DNA of 64,000 nucleotides from positions 125,416-189,415 of the forward strand of contig CAJTPF010000001.1 in assembly GCA_910578175.1 (NCBI GenBank). The letters are read 5' to 3'. Shown in pieces: positions 34,639 to 43,669 of the stretch (position 1 is the stretch's first letter; each line of letters starts with the position of its first letter). The notes beneath the pieces are model-generated. The model worked only from the letters and a program-made list of their open reading frames with translations. It ran no database searches and was not told the origin of the DNA. Source of the stretch: an uncultured Lachnospiraceae bacterium. Its GTDB lineage: Bacteria; Bacillota; Clostridia; Lachnospirales; Lachnospiraceae. Both the position numbers and the translations under genes were made by a program.

Positions 34639-35151
34639 ATGAAAGATACGAAGAAAAAAAGGATTAAAGGGACTATTATCCGAAGAAAAAGCAGAGCGAT
34701 CGAGCCCAACTTATATCGTTCAACAGAAAACGAAAGATATCTGGCAGAAATCAATGAGAAGAAGGATTATGCCCGGATCGTATATGGAATTAGTTTTTTT
34801 GTACTGGCTGTCGTAGGAGTTCTGATCGCTCTGTTTGTACATGATGAATGGGTCCGGTCATATGTAGGGGATATTATAATTATATTTGTGATCTATGCGT
34901 TTATCCGTATACTGCTTCCCCATGGATTTGTGTCTCTGCCGGTGGTGATTCTTCTGTTTGCCTGTCTGGCAGAAGGATTGCAGTATTTAAATATTGTGGA
35001 TAAACTGGGACTGGGAGATATAGGATTTTTTGAGAGATTGTCAGGGGCGTCTGGAGATGTGAAGGATATCATATGCTATGCAGTGGCATGTCTGATGTTG
35101 ATCATTTATGAAATGATCAGGACAATGTTTTCCGGAAGATCAAAACCGTAA
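34639..35151 (+). CDS. DUF2809-like integral membrane protein
   Basis: 170 residues: a basic N-terminus (KKKRIKGTIIRRKSR) then four membrane segments (about 45-65, 75-95, 97-120, 145-165). The pattern GDIIIIFVIYAFIRILLP, AEGLQYLNIV and the closing GDVKDIICYAVAC match DUF2809/VanZ-like proteins of unknown function. ATG 34639 gives better spacing from AGAAAGG than ATG 34630. Likely in one unit with the HAD gene. Confidence 0.75.
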   Translation: MKDTKKKRIKGTIIRRKSRAIEPNLYRSTENERYLAEINEKKDYARIVYGISFFVLAVVGVLIALFVHDEWVRSYVGDIIIIFVIYAFIRILLPHGFVSLPVVILLFACLAEGLQYLNIVDKLGLGDIGFFERLSGASGDVKDIICYAVACLMLIIYEMIRTMFSGRSKP

Positions 35152-35245
35152 GCCGGAGGAAGACGGATTGTTTCGTGAAGATCTCTGTGAACAGGGACGG
35201 AAAGACCATTGCAGATAATGCAATCAATGTAGAAAGGAATGAATC

Positions 35246-35572
35246 ATGGCATCTAAAATTGAATTTGTGGAATTTATGGCGGACCAGATGCGGGAGGCCG
35301 GAGCTATAACTTATAAAAAAATGTTTGGAGAATATGGACTTTACTGCAATGGAAAAATATTTGCGGTCATCTGTAATGACCGGCTGTTTATCAAGATTAC
35401 TGAGGCCGGACGGAAGCTTTGTCCAAAACTGCAGGAGGCGCCTCCGTATGATGGGGCAAAAAACTATTTTCTCGTTGAAGACGTGGAGAACCGTGAATTT
35501 CTGACAAAACTTGTGACGGAAACTTATATGGAACTGCCGGAACCGAAACCGAAAAAACGCAGGAAGGAGTAG
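35246..35572 (+). CDS. TfoX N-terminal domain protein
   Basis: 108 residues covering a TfoX_N domain: FVEFMADQM, YKKMFGEYGLYCNGKIF and FLVEDVENREFL are typical. In Firmicutes such stand-alone domains are of unknown function and are not competence regulators like TfoX/Sxy itself. A basic tail (PKPKKRRK) ends it. AGAAAGGAATG precedes ATG. The next gene starts 3 bases after its stop, so the two form a coupled pair. Confidence 0.85.
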   Translation: MASKIEFVEFMADQMREAGAITYKKMFGEYGLYCNGKIFAVICNDRLFIKITEAGRKLCPKLQEAPPYDGAKNYFLVEDVENREFLTKLVTETYMELPEPKPKKRRKE

Positions 35573-35575
35573 CAC

Positions 35576-36217
35576 ATGGCGTTTGATTATAAAAAAGAAT
35601 ATAAGGAATTCTATCTGCCGAAGAGAAAGCCGGTACTGGTAACCGTACCGCCTATGAATTTTGTGGCGGTTCGTGGAAAGGGAGACCCAAATGAAGAAGG
35701 GGGAGCGTATAAACAGTCTATAGGTCTGCTTTATGGAATCGCCTTTACCATTAAGATGAGTAAGATGGGGGATCATCGGATGAAAGGATATTTTGATTAT
35801 GTGGTACCTCCTTTGGAGGGGCTTTGGTGGCAGGAAGGAGTCAGGGGAGTTGACTATTCCCGTAAACAGGATTTTTGCTGGATTTCCATGATCCGTCTGC
35901 CAGAGTTTGTGACAGAGGAAGAATTTGACTGGGCAGTGGCAGAAGCGGCGTCAAAGAAGAAGATGGATTTTTCCGAAGTGGAATTCCTGAATTATGACGA
36001 GGGTCTGTGTGTGCAGTGTATGCATATGGGTCCCTATGATGATGAACCGGCCACCATAGAAGTTATGGATGCATTTGCGGAGTCGCAGGGGTATTTGCCA
36101 GATATGAGCGGTCCCCGCTATCATCATGAGATTTATCTCAGTGATGTAAGAAAAAGCAAGCCGGAAAATCTTAAGACGGTCATCCGGCATCCGGTGGCAG
36201 CAGAAGGATTCGTATAA
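35576..36217 (+). CDS. GyrI-like small-molecule-binding domain protein
   Basis: 213 residues with the GyrI-like/SOUL-SRPBCC-type pattern of stand-alone effector domains: VPPMNFVAVRGKGDPNEEGG near the start, VDYSRKQDFCWISMIRLPEF in the middle and GLCVQCMHMGPYDDE near the end. Related proteins bind or hydrolyse cytotoxic compounds; no DNA-binding domain is present. It follows the TfoX_N gene by 3 bases, a common pairing in clostridia, and ends at a terminator. Confidence 0.85.
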   Translation: MAFDYKKEYKEFYLPKRKPVLVTVPPMNFVAVRGKGDPNEEGGAYKQSIGLLYGIAFTIKMSKMGDHRMKGYFDYVVPPLEGLWWQEGVRGVDYSRKQDFCWISMIRLPEFVTEEEFDWAVAEAASKKKMDFSEVEFLNYDEGLCVQCMHMGPYDDEPATIEVMDAFAESQGYLPDMSGPRYHHEIYLSDVRKSKPENLKTVIRHPVAAEGFV

Positions 36218-36245
36218 AAAACAAAAATATGGTTTTTTGCCGGAG

Positions 36246-36293
36246 ACAGAAGGAGCGATAGCATTATTTGCTGCCGCTCTTTCTGCATTTTTT
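36246..36293 (+). terminator. Rho-independent terminator
   Basis: CAGAAGGAGCGATAGC (36247-36262) pairs with few mismatches with GCTGCCGCTCTTTCTG (36270-36285), followed by CATTTTTTATT. Confidence 0.75.
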
Positions 36294-36365
36294 ATTGATT
36301 TAAGGATTTTTTAATAATTCCGCCGTTATAATATCTTTATCATCATTCAGGGAGGAGATCATATT

Positions 36366-38744
36366 ATGTTTTTTCGTATACTGAAAAAAGATTTAAAACG
36401 GAAAATAGGTATTAATTTTATAGTATTTTTATTTATGATCATGGCAACAGTGCTGGTTGCCAGCAGCGTCAATAACATTTTTGTTGTTTTAAATGCTACG
36501 GATTATTGTATGGAGAAAGGTAAAATACCGGATATTTTTATATGCAGTTATGAACAGAGCAACGGAAAAAATATAAAGAAGTGGCTGGAAGAAACAGAAT
36601 CGGTCAGGGATTTTTCGGAGAACAAAGGTGTTTTTCTGACAGGCAATAGTATTGTTGAAGTCAATGGGAAAAGCGGTAGGGACTATGATATGAAAAATAC
36701 GGTCATGATTCAGAGTAATTGGAACCGGCATATGCTCATATTTGATCAGAACGGTGAATTGCCGGATCTTGTCCCCGGAGAACTTTCCATGACGAAGAAA
36801 GAAATGAAACGAAACCGGTTGAAAAAAGGGGATTCCATGACCGTAAAGTTTGGAAACTATCAAAAAACATTTATTATTTCGGAGCCTATACAAGATCCGG
36901 CCATGGGAAGTGATTATACAGGGATGAGCAGATATCTGATACATGAATCTGATTATCAGGAAATAGAAAAATATTGTGATCAGAGGGTATTTAACTATGG
37001 AGTAGAAACCACCAGTAATACGGATTTTTTAAAAGAATTTAATAAAATGGGATTTGACGTGATTATAACGATCGAAAAAAGTATGTTTGAAAATACTTAC
37101 ATTATGCAAATGATCACGGCGATCGTTTTAATTGTACTGGGTGTATGTCTTATTATGACCTCGTTTCTGGTCCTGAGGTTTACGATCATATTTACGCTTT
37201 CTGAGGAGTATAAAGAAATTGGGGTTATGAAGGCGATCGGAATTACTGATTTTATGATAAAAAAAATATATTTGATTAAATATTTCGTGCTTGTCACTGC
37301 AGCGGCCGTGATTGGATGTGCGATCAGTATTCCGGTGAGCAGAGGCAGTTTAAAACTGACAGCGGGTAATCTGATGCTTCAGGATAACAGGGGAAATGCC
37401 GGTATAAATGTGGTCTGCGCCTTTCTGGTAATGGTAGTCGTCATGCTGCTTTGTCTGTTAAGTACCAGCAGGATCAGACGGATTTCGGCCATTGAAGCAA
37501 TCAGGAGCGGAAGCACCGGAGAGCGGTTTGATCGTAAGTCTGTACTGTCATTAAGAAAAATGAACCGTGCCATGCCGGTATTATTTCTGGCGGTCAATGA
37601 CATTCTGTCTGAGATAAAAAAGTATCTGGTATTTATTCTGACATTTGCAATGGGAACTTTATTGATCATATTATCAGTAAATACCCTGGAATCCCTTACA
37701 AGCGAAGAAATGGCAAAAAATTTTGCACTGGATACAAAAGCCGATACTTTTATCAGTATAGATACGATCAAAGATTTGCAGAGAGGAATCATGGAAGGAA
37801 GACCATATATAGAAAATATGATCGAAGGGCTGAAAGCAGATATAAAAGAAATCGGATACGATTCGGAAATTTCAGTATTATCTTATTATTTCATGGGATA
37901 TTATACAGAACAGCCGGATGAGGTTCTTCGATTTATGACGTGCCAGCTGATCGGATCCGATGGCGGCTATATGGAACTGGCGAAAGGAGATGTTCCTGTT
38001 CTGGAAAATGAAATTGCAATGTCTGAACAGGTTATGAAGAAACTGAATGTAAAAATCGGGGATACTGTTTGTATGAAATATGGAGATCGAACGATGGATA
38101 TGATAATAACGGGTTCCTATGCCAATTATCTTCAAATGGGTGAAAGTGTGATGTTAAATTCAAAATTGTACATAGAAGATGTTATGCTGTCAGGTCTGTT
38201 TTACCTTCAGCTGAAACTGACAGGAACAGAGGATAAAGATACAGCGCTTATGAACATCCGCAACAGATTTCCGGAATTTAAGTTTAACAATATGCAGCAG
38301 GTTGTATCGGGACAGATTGGAGGAACCACCGATACTTTTGAAACCGTTAAGATTACCATCATTCTGTTGGTCTTCGGTATAAATATAATGATAACGATTT
38401 TGATGGTTAAAATATTTGTTATCGGAGAGAAAGGGCAGATTGCAATGCTTCGGGCTTTGGGATTTTCTAACCGTCAGTTAAAACTATGGCAGGTCATCCG
38501 GATTGGAATTCTAATGGTCATTTCCAGCGGATTAGGAATCGTTTGTTCTACATTTTTGAATCATCTTCTTATTAAGCCTGCTTTTGCCATAATGGGGGCC
38601 GCTCATATGAAAATACAGGTAAATATATTGGAGTCCTGTTGTTTTTATCCGCTTATATTGTTTATAGCCATTATTTTTGCCGCATATATCAGTCTGGGAA
38701 AGATAAACCGGCTGAAAATAATGGAAATAAATAATATTGAATAA
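36366..38744 (+). CDS. ABC transporter permease with two FtsX domains
   Basis: 792 residues, eight predicted membrane segments: one near 17-37, an outside domain of about 200 residues, three segments (about 250-370) forming the first FtsX unit, one near 415-440, a second outside domain of about 210 residues and a second FtsX trio (about 660-775). This MacB/LolC-like duplicated design belongs to mechanotransmission transporters, not conventional pumps. A perfect TATAAT at 36327-36332 and GGGAGGAG before ATG support the start. Followed by its ATPase and a two-component system, it resembles peptide-antibiotic sensing and resistance modules, though classical BceB permeases have a different topology. 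Confidence 0.9.
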   Translation: MFFRILKKDLKRKIGINFIVFLFMIMATVLVASSVNNIFVVLNATDYCMEKGKIPDIFICSYEQSNGKNIKKWLEETESVRDFSENKGVFLTGNSIVEVNGKSGRDYDMKNTVMIQSNWNRHMLIFDQNGELPDLVPGELSMTKKEMKRNRLKKGDSMTVKFGNYQKTFIISEPIQDPAMGSDYTGMSRYLIHESDYQEIEKYCDQRVFNYGVETTSNTDFLKEFNKMGFDVIITIEKSMFENTYIMQMITAIVLIVLGVCLIMTSFLVLRFTIIFTLSEEYKEIGVMKAIGITDFMIKKIYLIKYFVLVTAAAVIGCAISIPVSRGSLKLTAGNLMLQDNRGNAGINVVCAFLVMVVVMLLCLLSTSRIRRISAIEAIRSGSTGERFDRKSVLSLRKMNRAMPVLFLAVNDILSEIKKYLVFILTFAMGTLLIILSVNTLESLTSEEMAKNFALDTKADTFISIDTIKDLQRGIMEGRPYIENMIEGLKADIKEIGYDSEISVLSYYFMGYYTEQPDEVLRFMTCQLIGSDGGYMELAKGDVPVLENEIAMSEQVMKKLNVKIGDTVCMKYGDRTMDMIITGSYANYLQMGESVMLNSKLYIEDVMLSGLFYLQLKLTGTEDKDTALMNIRNRFPEFKFNNMQQVVSGQIGGTTDTFETVKITIILLVFGINIMITILMVKIFVIGEKGQIAMLRALGFSNRQLKLWQVIRIGILMVISSGLGIVCSTFLNHLLIKPAFAIMGAAHMKIQVNILESCCFYPLILFIAIIFAAYISLGKINRLKIMEINNIE

Positions 38745-38769
38745 AATATTACAGAAAGAAGGAAAGAAT

Positions 38770-39534
38770 ATGGCAGCATTAAAAGTAAATAATTTATGTA
38801 AAACATATATCGTAAATAAGCAGCAGAATAATGTATTGCGAAATGTAAGTTTTGAAATCAGGAATGGAGAAATGACCGGTATCATGGGACCTTCCGGTTC
38901 CGGAAAAACAACCCTGCTTTATACGGTAAGCGGTATGGATGATTGTACGGCAGGAAGTATAGAATTTTTTGGCAGGGAATTAAACAGTCTGACGAATGAT
39001 CAGCTCAGTGAGATTCGTTTAAAAGAAATGGGGTTTGTATTTCAGAATATGTATATGCTGAAAAATCTCTCCATATATGATAATATAATTCTGCCGGCAT
39101 ACCAGGCAGGATCAAAAGAGCGCAGCAGAAAAGAAATCAATGAATATGCCGTTGCATTAATGCATAAACTGGGTATTTCCGATGTGGCGGATAATGATAT
39201 TAACGAAGTATCCGGTGGACAGTTACAGCGGGCCTGCATCTGCAGAAGCCTGATCAATAAACCGGGAATCCTGTTTGCGGATGAACCTACCGGATCCCTG
39301 AACCGCCAGTCTTCCGAAGAAGTTATGCGGATATTTAATAATATTAATGAAGAGGGGACCAGTGTCATGATGGTAACACACGACGTTAAAGTTGCAGCGA
39401 AATGTGAACGTGTGATTTACATCGAGGACGGAAACATTAAAGATGAAATTAAGATCGGGAAATACAGGGCAGGAGAAAGTGAGAGGGAGCGTGAAAAAAC
39501 GATCAGTACATGGCTGATAGAAATGGGCTGGTAA
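38770..39534 (+). CDS. ABC transporter ATP-binding protein of the FtsX permease
   Basis: 254 residues. P-loop GPSGSGKTT, Q-loop FVFQNMYML, signature EVSGGQLQRA, Walker B ILFADEPTGSLN and switch His in MMVTHD place it in the MacB/LolD/BceA ATPase group, which works with FtsX-type permeases. It begins 25 bases after the permease; the ATG at 38770 follows AGAAGGAAAG. A C-terminal charged tail of about 30 residues (EREREKTIST) is extra to the ATPase core. Confidence 0.93.
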   Translation: MAALKVNNLCKTYIVNKQQNNVLRNVSFEIRNGEMTGIMGPSGSGKTTLLYTVSGMDDCTAGSIEFFGRELNSLTNDQLSEIRLKEMGFVFQNMYMLKNLSIYDNIILPAYQAGSKERSRKEINEYAVALMHKLGISDVADNDINEVSGGQLQRACICRSLINKPGILFADEPTGSLNRQSSEEVMRIFNNINEEGTSVMMVTHDVKVAAKCERVIYIEDGNIKDEIKIGKYRAGESEREREKTISTWLIEMGW

Positions 39535-39568
39535 CCTGACTGCCCGGAGGAGTCGGAGAGGAACAGAT

Positions 39569-40249
39569 ATGATAGATATATTACTTGTAGAGGATAATAA
39601 GGAGTTATCGGCGCTGGCGTCACAGTTTCTTGTGGCGGAAGGATACAGCGTGTACCGTGTCTCCAATGGGGAAGAAGCATTGGAACTGATGGAGAGGGAA
39701 CTGCCCAAATTAATGATTCTGGATATCATGCTTCCGGGCATAGACGGATTTGCGGTTTGCCGCGCCGTCCGCAGGAAAGGAAATATTCCAATATTGATAC
39801 TCAGCGCCAGGATCAATAAAGAAGACAAATTAAACGGATATAATCTGGGAGCCGATGATTATCTGGAAAAACCGGTGGATATTGATATTTTATGTATGAA
39901 GATAGCCGCATTGATGAAACGGAGTTATGAGGAACCGGTATCGGGAACCATACTCGTTTCCGGTGATATCGAGATACATCAGGATACCATGAAGGTATTA
40001 TATAAGGGCAACCAATTATCCCTTACTGTAAAAGAATATGATTTATTGCTTTTGCTGGTGGAAAATAAGGGTAAGACACTGGATAAAAACAGGATCTTTA
40101 ATTCCATATGGGGGCCGGAAAGCGACAGTGAACCCCAGACTTTAACGGTGCATATTAAAATGCTGCGTGACAAGATCGAAGAAGATTCCAAAAATCCCAG
40201 AAAAATAAAAACCGTTTGGGGAGTGGGATACCGATATGAAGAAATTTAG
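39569..40249 (+). CDS. OmpR-family response regulator of the FtsX transporter
   Basis: 226 residues: receiver with VEDNKE, phosphoacceptor Asp in ILDIMLPGIDG and EKPV; then an OmpR-type winged helix (about 130-226; LTVKEYDLLLLLVENKGK, VHIKMLRDKIEED and VWGVGYRYE). It most likely controls the transporter genes in front of it. GGAGAGGAAC precedes the ATG. Its end overlaps the kinase start by 14 bases, so the pair is translationally coupled. Confidence 0.92.
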   Translation: MIDILLVEDNKELSALASQFLVAEGYSVYRVSNGEEALELMERELPKLMILDIMLPGIDGFAVCRAVRRKGNIPILILSARINKEDKLNGYNLGADDYLEKPVDIDILCMKIAALMKRSYEEPVSGTILVSGDIEIHQDTMKVLYKGNQLSLTVKEYDLLLLLVENKGKTLDKNRIFNSIWGPESDSEPQTLTVHIKMLRDKIEEDSKNPRKIKTVWGVGYRYEEI

Positions 40250-41585
40250 AAAAATGATGGTTCTGACCATTTTAATTTATCTGGGAATTACGATTTTGGG
40301 TAACCGGATCATGTACGATCAGAAAAAAGAAACGGAAGCTTCCAGCGGGGATTCATTTTATCTGGTAGAAGTCAACCGTATGTATCAGGAATATCTTAAT
40401 CATCCGGAATTGTTTCAGGAAATAAAAGAACAACGGAATCTTTCTGTCCGGACCAGGGAATACCGGTTCATAAGACAGGTGTCCTATCTTCCGGTTTCTA
40501 TGGATTCTGCAGGAGAGAAGGCAGAGAGTCAGAACCGGAAGAATGAAATATCAGAATTTTACCAGCAGAACAATCATTATCATTCCGTGATAAAACCTGT
40601 ATTTGAGCAGCAGCAGATTAAGGGATATCTGAGGTTTGACTGTATAAAGCCTGAAACGGGAAATGGAAGCTTTATGGTATTTAATGCCGGAATATTTATT
40701 GGATTCATTTTTCAATTTAGTGTATTGCTATATCTGTATAAAAAGCTCATACGTCCCTTTCATGTTTTAAGCGAGATTCCATATGAATTGTCCAGAGGTA
40801 ATTTAAGACATGATATCAAAGAACAAAAGAACCGGTATTTTGGTAAATTTTTATGGGGGATCGGTATGTTAAAGGATTCGCTGGAATCCCATAAGCAGAG
40901 AGAATTAAAGCTGGCGAAAGATAAAAAAATGATTTTACTGGCAATTTCTCATGATATAAAAACACCTCTTCATACCATTCAGCTTTATGCAAAGGCATTG
41001 GAACGGGGAATGTACCGGACACGGGAAGAACAGCAGGAAGCAGCCGTTAAGATCAGGGAAAAAACGGAGGAAATCGATGGCTTTGTAAAGGATATCGTAA
41101 AATCGTCTACAGAAGATCTCATATCCATTGAAGTGGAAAATGGAGAATTTTACCTGAAAGAACTGGCAGAAAAAATTCGGAGCGGCTATACGGAGAAATG
41201 CCATATAAATCATATAAAACTGCTTATAGGCGATTATGATAATTATTTATTGTACGGAGACCCGGATAAAGCATATGAAGCGGTAGGAAATCTCATGGAA
41301 AATGCATTTAAGTATGGTGACGGCATTGAAATCGGAATCCGGTTTGCGGAAGAGGAGAACTATCTTCTGCTTACCGTATATAATACCGGAGATCCGGTGA
41401 AAGAAAGCGAGATGCCCCATATATTTGAAAGTTTTTATCGGGGTGTCAATGCGGAAGGGAAACAGGGGAATGGTCTGGGATTATATATCTGCAGGGAAAT
41501 CATGTTAAAAATGAAGGGGGATATATATGCGACAGGGGATGACGGAGGCATGAGCGTCACGCTGGTGATCAAAATCAGCGGTTAG
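40236..41585 (+). CDS. Sensor histidine kinase of the FtsX transporter
   Basis: 449 residues. Membrane segments about 8-25 and 148-170 frame an outside region of about 120 residues, so this is not the short intramembrane-sensing type of Bce kinases. A HAMP-like linker is followed by HisKA with His in LAISHDIKTPLHTI, HATPase with NLMENAFKYG, NTGDPV and GNGLGLYICREI. Works with the overlapping response regulator. Ligand unknown. Confidence 0.9.
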   Translation: MKKFRKMMVLTILIYLGITILGNRIMYDQKKETEASSGDSFYLVEVNRMYQEYLNHPELFQEIKEQRNLSVRTREYRFIRQVSYLPVSMDSAGEKAESQNRKNEISEFYQQNNHYHSVIKPVFEQQQIKGYLRFDCIKPETGNGSFMVFNAGIFIGFIFQFSVLLYLYKKLIRPFHVLSEIPYELSRGNLRHDIKEQKNRYFGKFLWGIGMLKDSLESHKQRELKLAKDKKMILLAISHDIKTPLHTIQLYAKALERGMYRTREEQQEAAVKIREKTEEIDGFVKDIVKSSTEDLISIEVENGEFYLKELAEKIRSGYTEKCHINHIKLLIGDYDNYLLYGDPDKAYEAVGNLMENAFKYGDGIEIGIRFAEEENYLLLTVYNTGDPVKESEMPHIFESFYRGVNAEGKQGNGLGLYICREIMLKMKGDIYATGDDGGMSVTLVIKISG

Positions 41586-41643
41586 AAACAGAATCGAATG
41601 TTTTCCGGACATAAAAACAGAGGAGCAAAATAATCGCCCCTCC

Positions 41644-41661
41644 CGGTCTTTCGACCGTTTT
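41644..41661 (+). terminator. Small hairpin after the kinase gene
   Basis: CGGTC-TTTC-GACCG followed by TTTT, about 60 bases after the stop; short, between convergent genes. Confidence 0.4.
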
Positions 41662-41681
41662 CATGGATCTCTGAAAGCTGA

Positions 41682-42224
41682 TTAGTAATTTTCTTGATGC
41701 ACTTCGAAATAACCCTGCGGATGATTACAGGTAGGGCAGATTTCAGGCGCTTTTGTTCCAACGATAATATGTCCGCAGTTTCGGCATTCCCATACCTTCA
41801 CTTCGCTCTTTTCAAATACGGCGGCTGTTTCCACGTTTTTAAGTAAAGCACGGTATCTTTCTTCGTGATGCTTCTCAATGGCTCCCACAAGTCTGAACTT
41901 TTCCGCAAGTTTAGGGAAGCCTTCCGCCTCCGCCGTTCTGGCAAAATCTTCATACATATCTGTCCATTCGTAATTTTCACCGTTGGCGGCTGCCTCCAGA
42001 TTTTCCTTTGTATCACCTATTCCGTTCAGTTCCTTAAACCACAGTTTCGCATGTTCTTTTTCATTTTCCGCAGTTTTCAAAAAAAGGCCTGCGATCTGTT
42101 CATAGCCTTCTTTTTTCGCTACTGAAGCAAAGTAGGTATACTTGTTTCTTGCCTGTGATTCGCCTGCAAATGCCGCCTCCAGATTTTTTTCGGTTTGTGT
42201 TCCTGCATACTTTGTTGTTTTCAT
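41682..42224 (-). CDS. rbr: Rubrerythrin
   Basis: 180 residues. Di-iron ferritin-like domain with the expected Glu/His ligands (EAAFAGESQARNKYTYF, ENEKEHAKLWF, AIEKHHEERY) and a C-terminal rubredoxin-type iron site (CRNCG and CPTCNHPQGYF). It reduces hydrogen peroxide in anaerobes. Single gene on the minus strand with a promoter carrying a PerR-like box, consistent with peroxide control. Ribosome site GGGAGGAATATAAC precedes ATG. Confidence 0.95.
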   Translation of the reverse strand: MKTTKYAGTQTEKNLEAAFAGESQARNKYTYFASVAKKEGYEQIAGLFLKTAENEKEHAKLWFKELNGIGDTKENLEAAANGENYEWTDMYEDFARTAEAEGFPKLAEKFRLVGAIEKHHEERYRALLKNVETAAVFEKSEVKVWECRNCGHIIVGTKAPEICPTCNHPQGYFEVHQENY

Positions 42225-42258
42225 GTTATATTCCTCCCTGATAATTTAATAGATACAT

Positions 42259-42302
42259 ATTAGAAGTATTCTAATTATATTCTCTTATCGTATTTTTGTC
42301 GA
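42259..42302 (-). promoter_or_regulatory. Promoter of rbr with PerR-like box
   Basis: On the minus strand TCGACA and TATAAT are 17 bases apart (42274-42302). Overlapping the end of the -10 is the palindrome ATTAGAA-TAC-TTCTAAT (42259-42275), matching 12 of 14 fixed positions of the PerR consensus TTATAATnATTATAA. Confidence 0.7.
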
Positions 42303-42407
42303 GAGGATATAATTGCCTGTAATGAGATTTATCCCGGTATTACAATAAAGCATGTAAATGCATTTAAATTGGCGAGATACGCAATGATCCATATTTATTA
42401 AAATATC

Positions 42408-42436
42408 TTGAAAAAAACATAAAAATATTATAGAAT
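42408..42436 (+). promoter_or_regulatory. Promoter of the leuB-ilv-ser operon
   Basis: TTGAAA, 17 bases, TAGAAT; about 75 bases before leuB. No T-box leader or leader peptide was recognised in the 290-base gap from rbr. Confidence 0.6.
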
Positions 42437-42514
42437 TATACCTAATCATCTTTTATAAGATTATATAAATCCGTTTGGAAGATAATTACATTATAATAGA
42501 AAAGAGGGATTTTC

Positions 42515-43600
42515 ATGAATTTCAGCATAGCAGTTATGCCGGGAGACGGAATCGGACCGGAGATTGTGGAAGAAGCAAAGAAGGTACTGGATACGGTAGG
42601 AAGCAGGTATGGACATTCATTTAACTACACGGAAGTGAAGATCGGAGGGATTTCCATCGATACATATGGAGAACCGCTGACGCAGGAAGCACTGGAAACG
42701 GCAAAAGCAAGTGATGCCGTTTTACTGGGTGCGGTCGGCGGTGTCGTGGGTAAGGATAAATGGTATGAACTGGCTCCGAATTTAAGACCGGAAGCAGGCT
42801 TGCTGGCGATTCGGAAGGGACTTTCCCTCTATGCCAATTTAAGACCCGCATATCTGTACGAAGAACTGAAGGAGGCCTGTCCGCTGAAAGAAGAGATTGC
42901 GGCAGCCGGTTTTGATATGGTAGTGGTCCGGGAACTGACCGGCGGACTTTACTTTGGCGAGAGAAGTACGAAGGAAGTAAACGGCGTGATGACGGCGGTG
43001 GATACCCTTACTTATACGGAAGAAGAAATCAGAAGAATCGCCGTTACAGGATTTGACATTGCCATGAAGAGAAATAAGAATGTTATCAGTGTAGATAAGG
43101 CAAATGTTTTGGATTCTTCCAGGTTATGGCAGAAAGTGGTAGCGGAAGTTGCAAAAGATTATCCGGAGGTAACACTTACCAATATGCTGGTGGATAATTG
43201 CGCCATGCAGCTAGTCAAAGATCCGAAGCAGTTTGATGTTATTCTTACGGAGAATATGTTTGGGGATATACTATCGGATGAGGCAAGTATGATAACCGGT
43301 TCTATCGGAATGCTGCCGTCAGCCAGTCTGGGGTATGATAAAATGGGATTGTATGAGCCAAGTCACGGCGCGGCTCCGGACATTGCAGGCAGGGATATGG
43401 CCAATCCGATAGCCACCATTCTTTCGGCTGCCATGATGCTCCGGTATTCCTTTGATCTGGATAAAGAAGCCGATGCCGTGGAAGCAGCGGTAAAAAAGGT
43501 ATTAGAGGATGGAATCCGTACCATAGACATTATGTCTGAAGGAATGACGCAGGTGGGCTGCAAGGCAATGGGAGATGCCATCTGCCAGCGGATTCAGTAA
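42515..43600 (+). CDS. leuB: 3-isopropylmalate dehydrogenase
   Basis: 361 residues. Third step of leucine synthesis: NAD-dependent oxidation and decarboxylation of 3-isopropylmalate. Seen: N-terminal MPGDGIGPEIV, substrate loop VVRELTGGLYFGERS (the LeuB form rather than IDH), catalytic Lys/Asp region SVDKANVLDSSRLW and VDNCAMQLV, and the cofactor site HGAAPDIAGRD. AAAAGAGGG precedes ATG. It leads a run with ilvD and ilvB; leuA, leuC and leuD are not in the window. Confidence 0.94.
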   Translation: MNFSIAVMPGDGIGPEIVEEAKKVLDTVGSRYGHSFNYTEVKIGGISIDTYGEPLTQEALETAKASDAVLLGAVGGVVGKDKWYELAPNLRPEAGLLAIRKGLSLYANLRPAYLYEELKEACPLKEEIAAAGFDMVVVRELTGGLYFGERSTKEVNGVMTAVDTLTYTEEEIRRIAVTGFDIAMKRNKNVISVDKANVLDSSRLWQKVVAEVAKDYPEVTLTNMLVDNCAMQLVKDPKQFDVILTENMFGDILSDEASMITGSIGMLPSASLGYDKMGLYEPSHGAAPDIAGRDMANPIATILSAAMMLRYSFDLDKEADAVEAAVKKVLEDGIRTIDIMSEGMTQVGCKAMGDAICQRIQ

Positions 43601-43669
43601 AATTAATAATAGAACTATGATATCGGATATATATATAAAACAGAAACATACGGAAAGGAAACAGATAAT

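Noticed and set aside
42225..42514. T-box or leader-peptide attenuator before leuB-ilvD-ilvB
   Set aside because: No T-box sequence, terminator/antiterminator pair or run of Leu/Ile/Val codons was found; only a plain promoter is visible.
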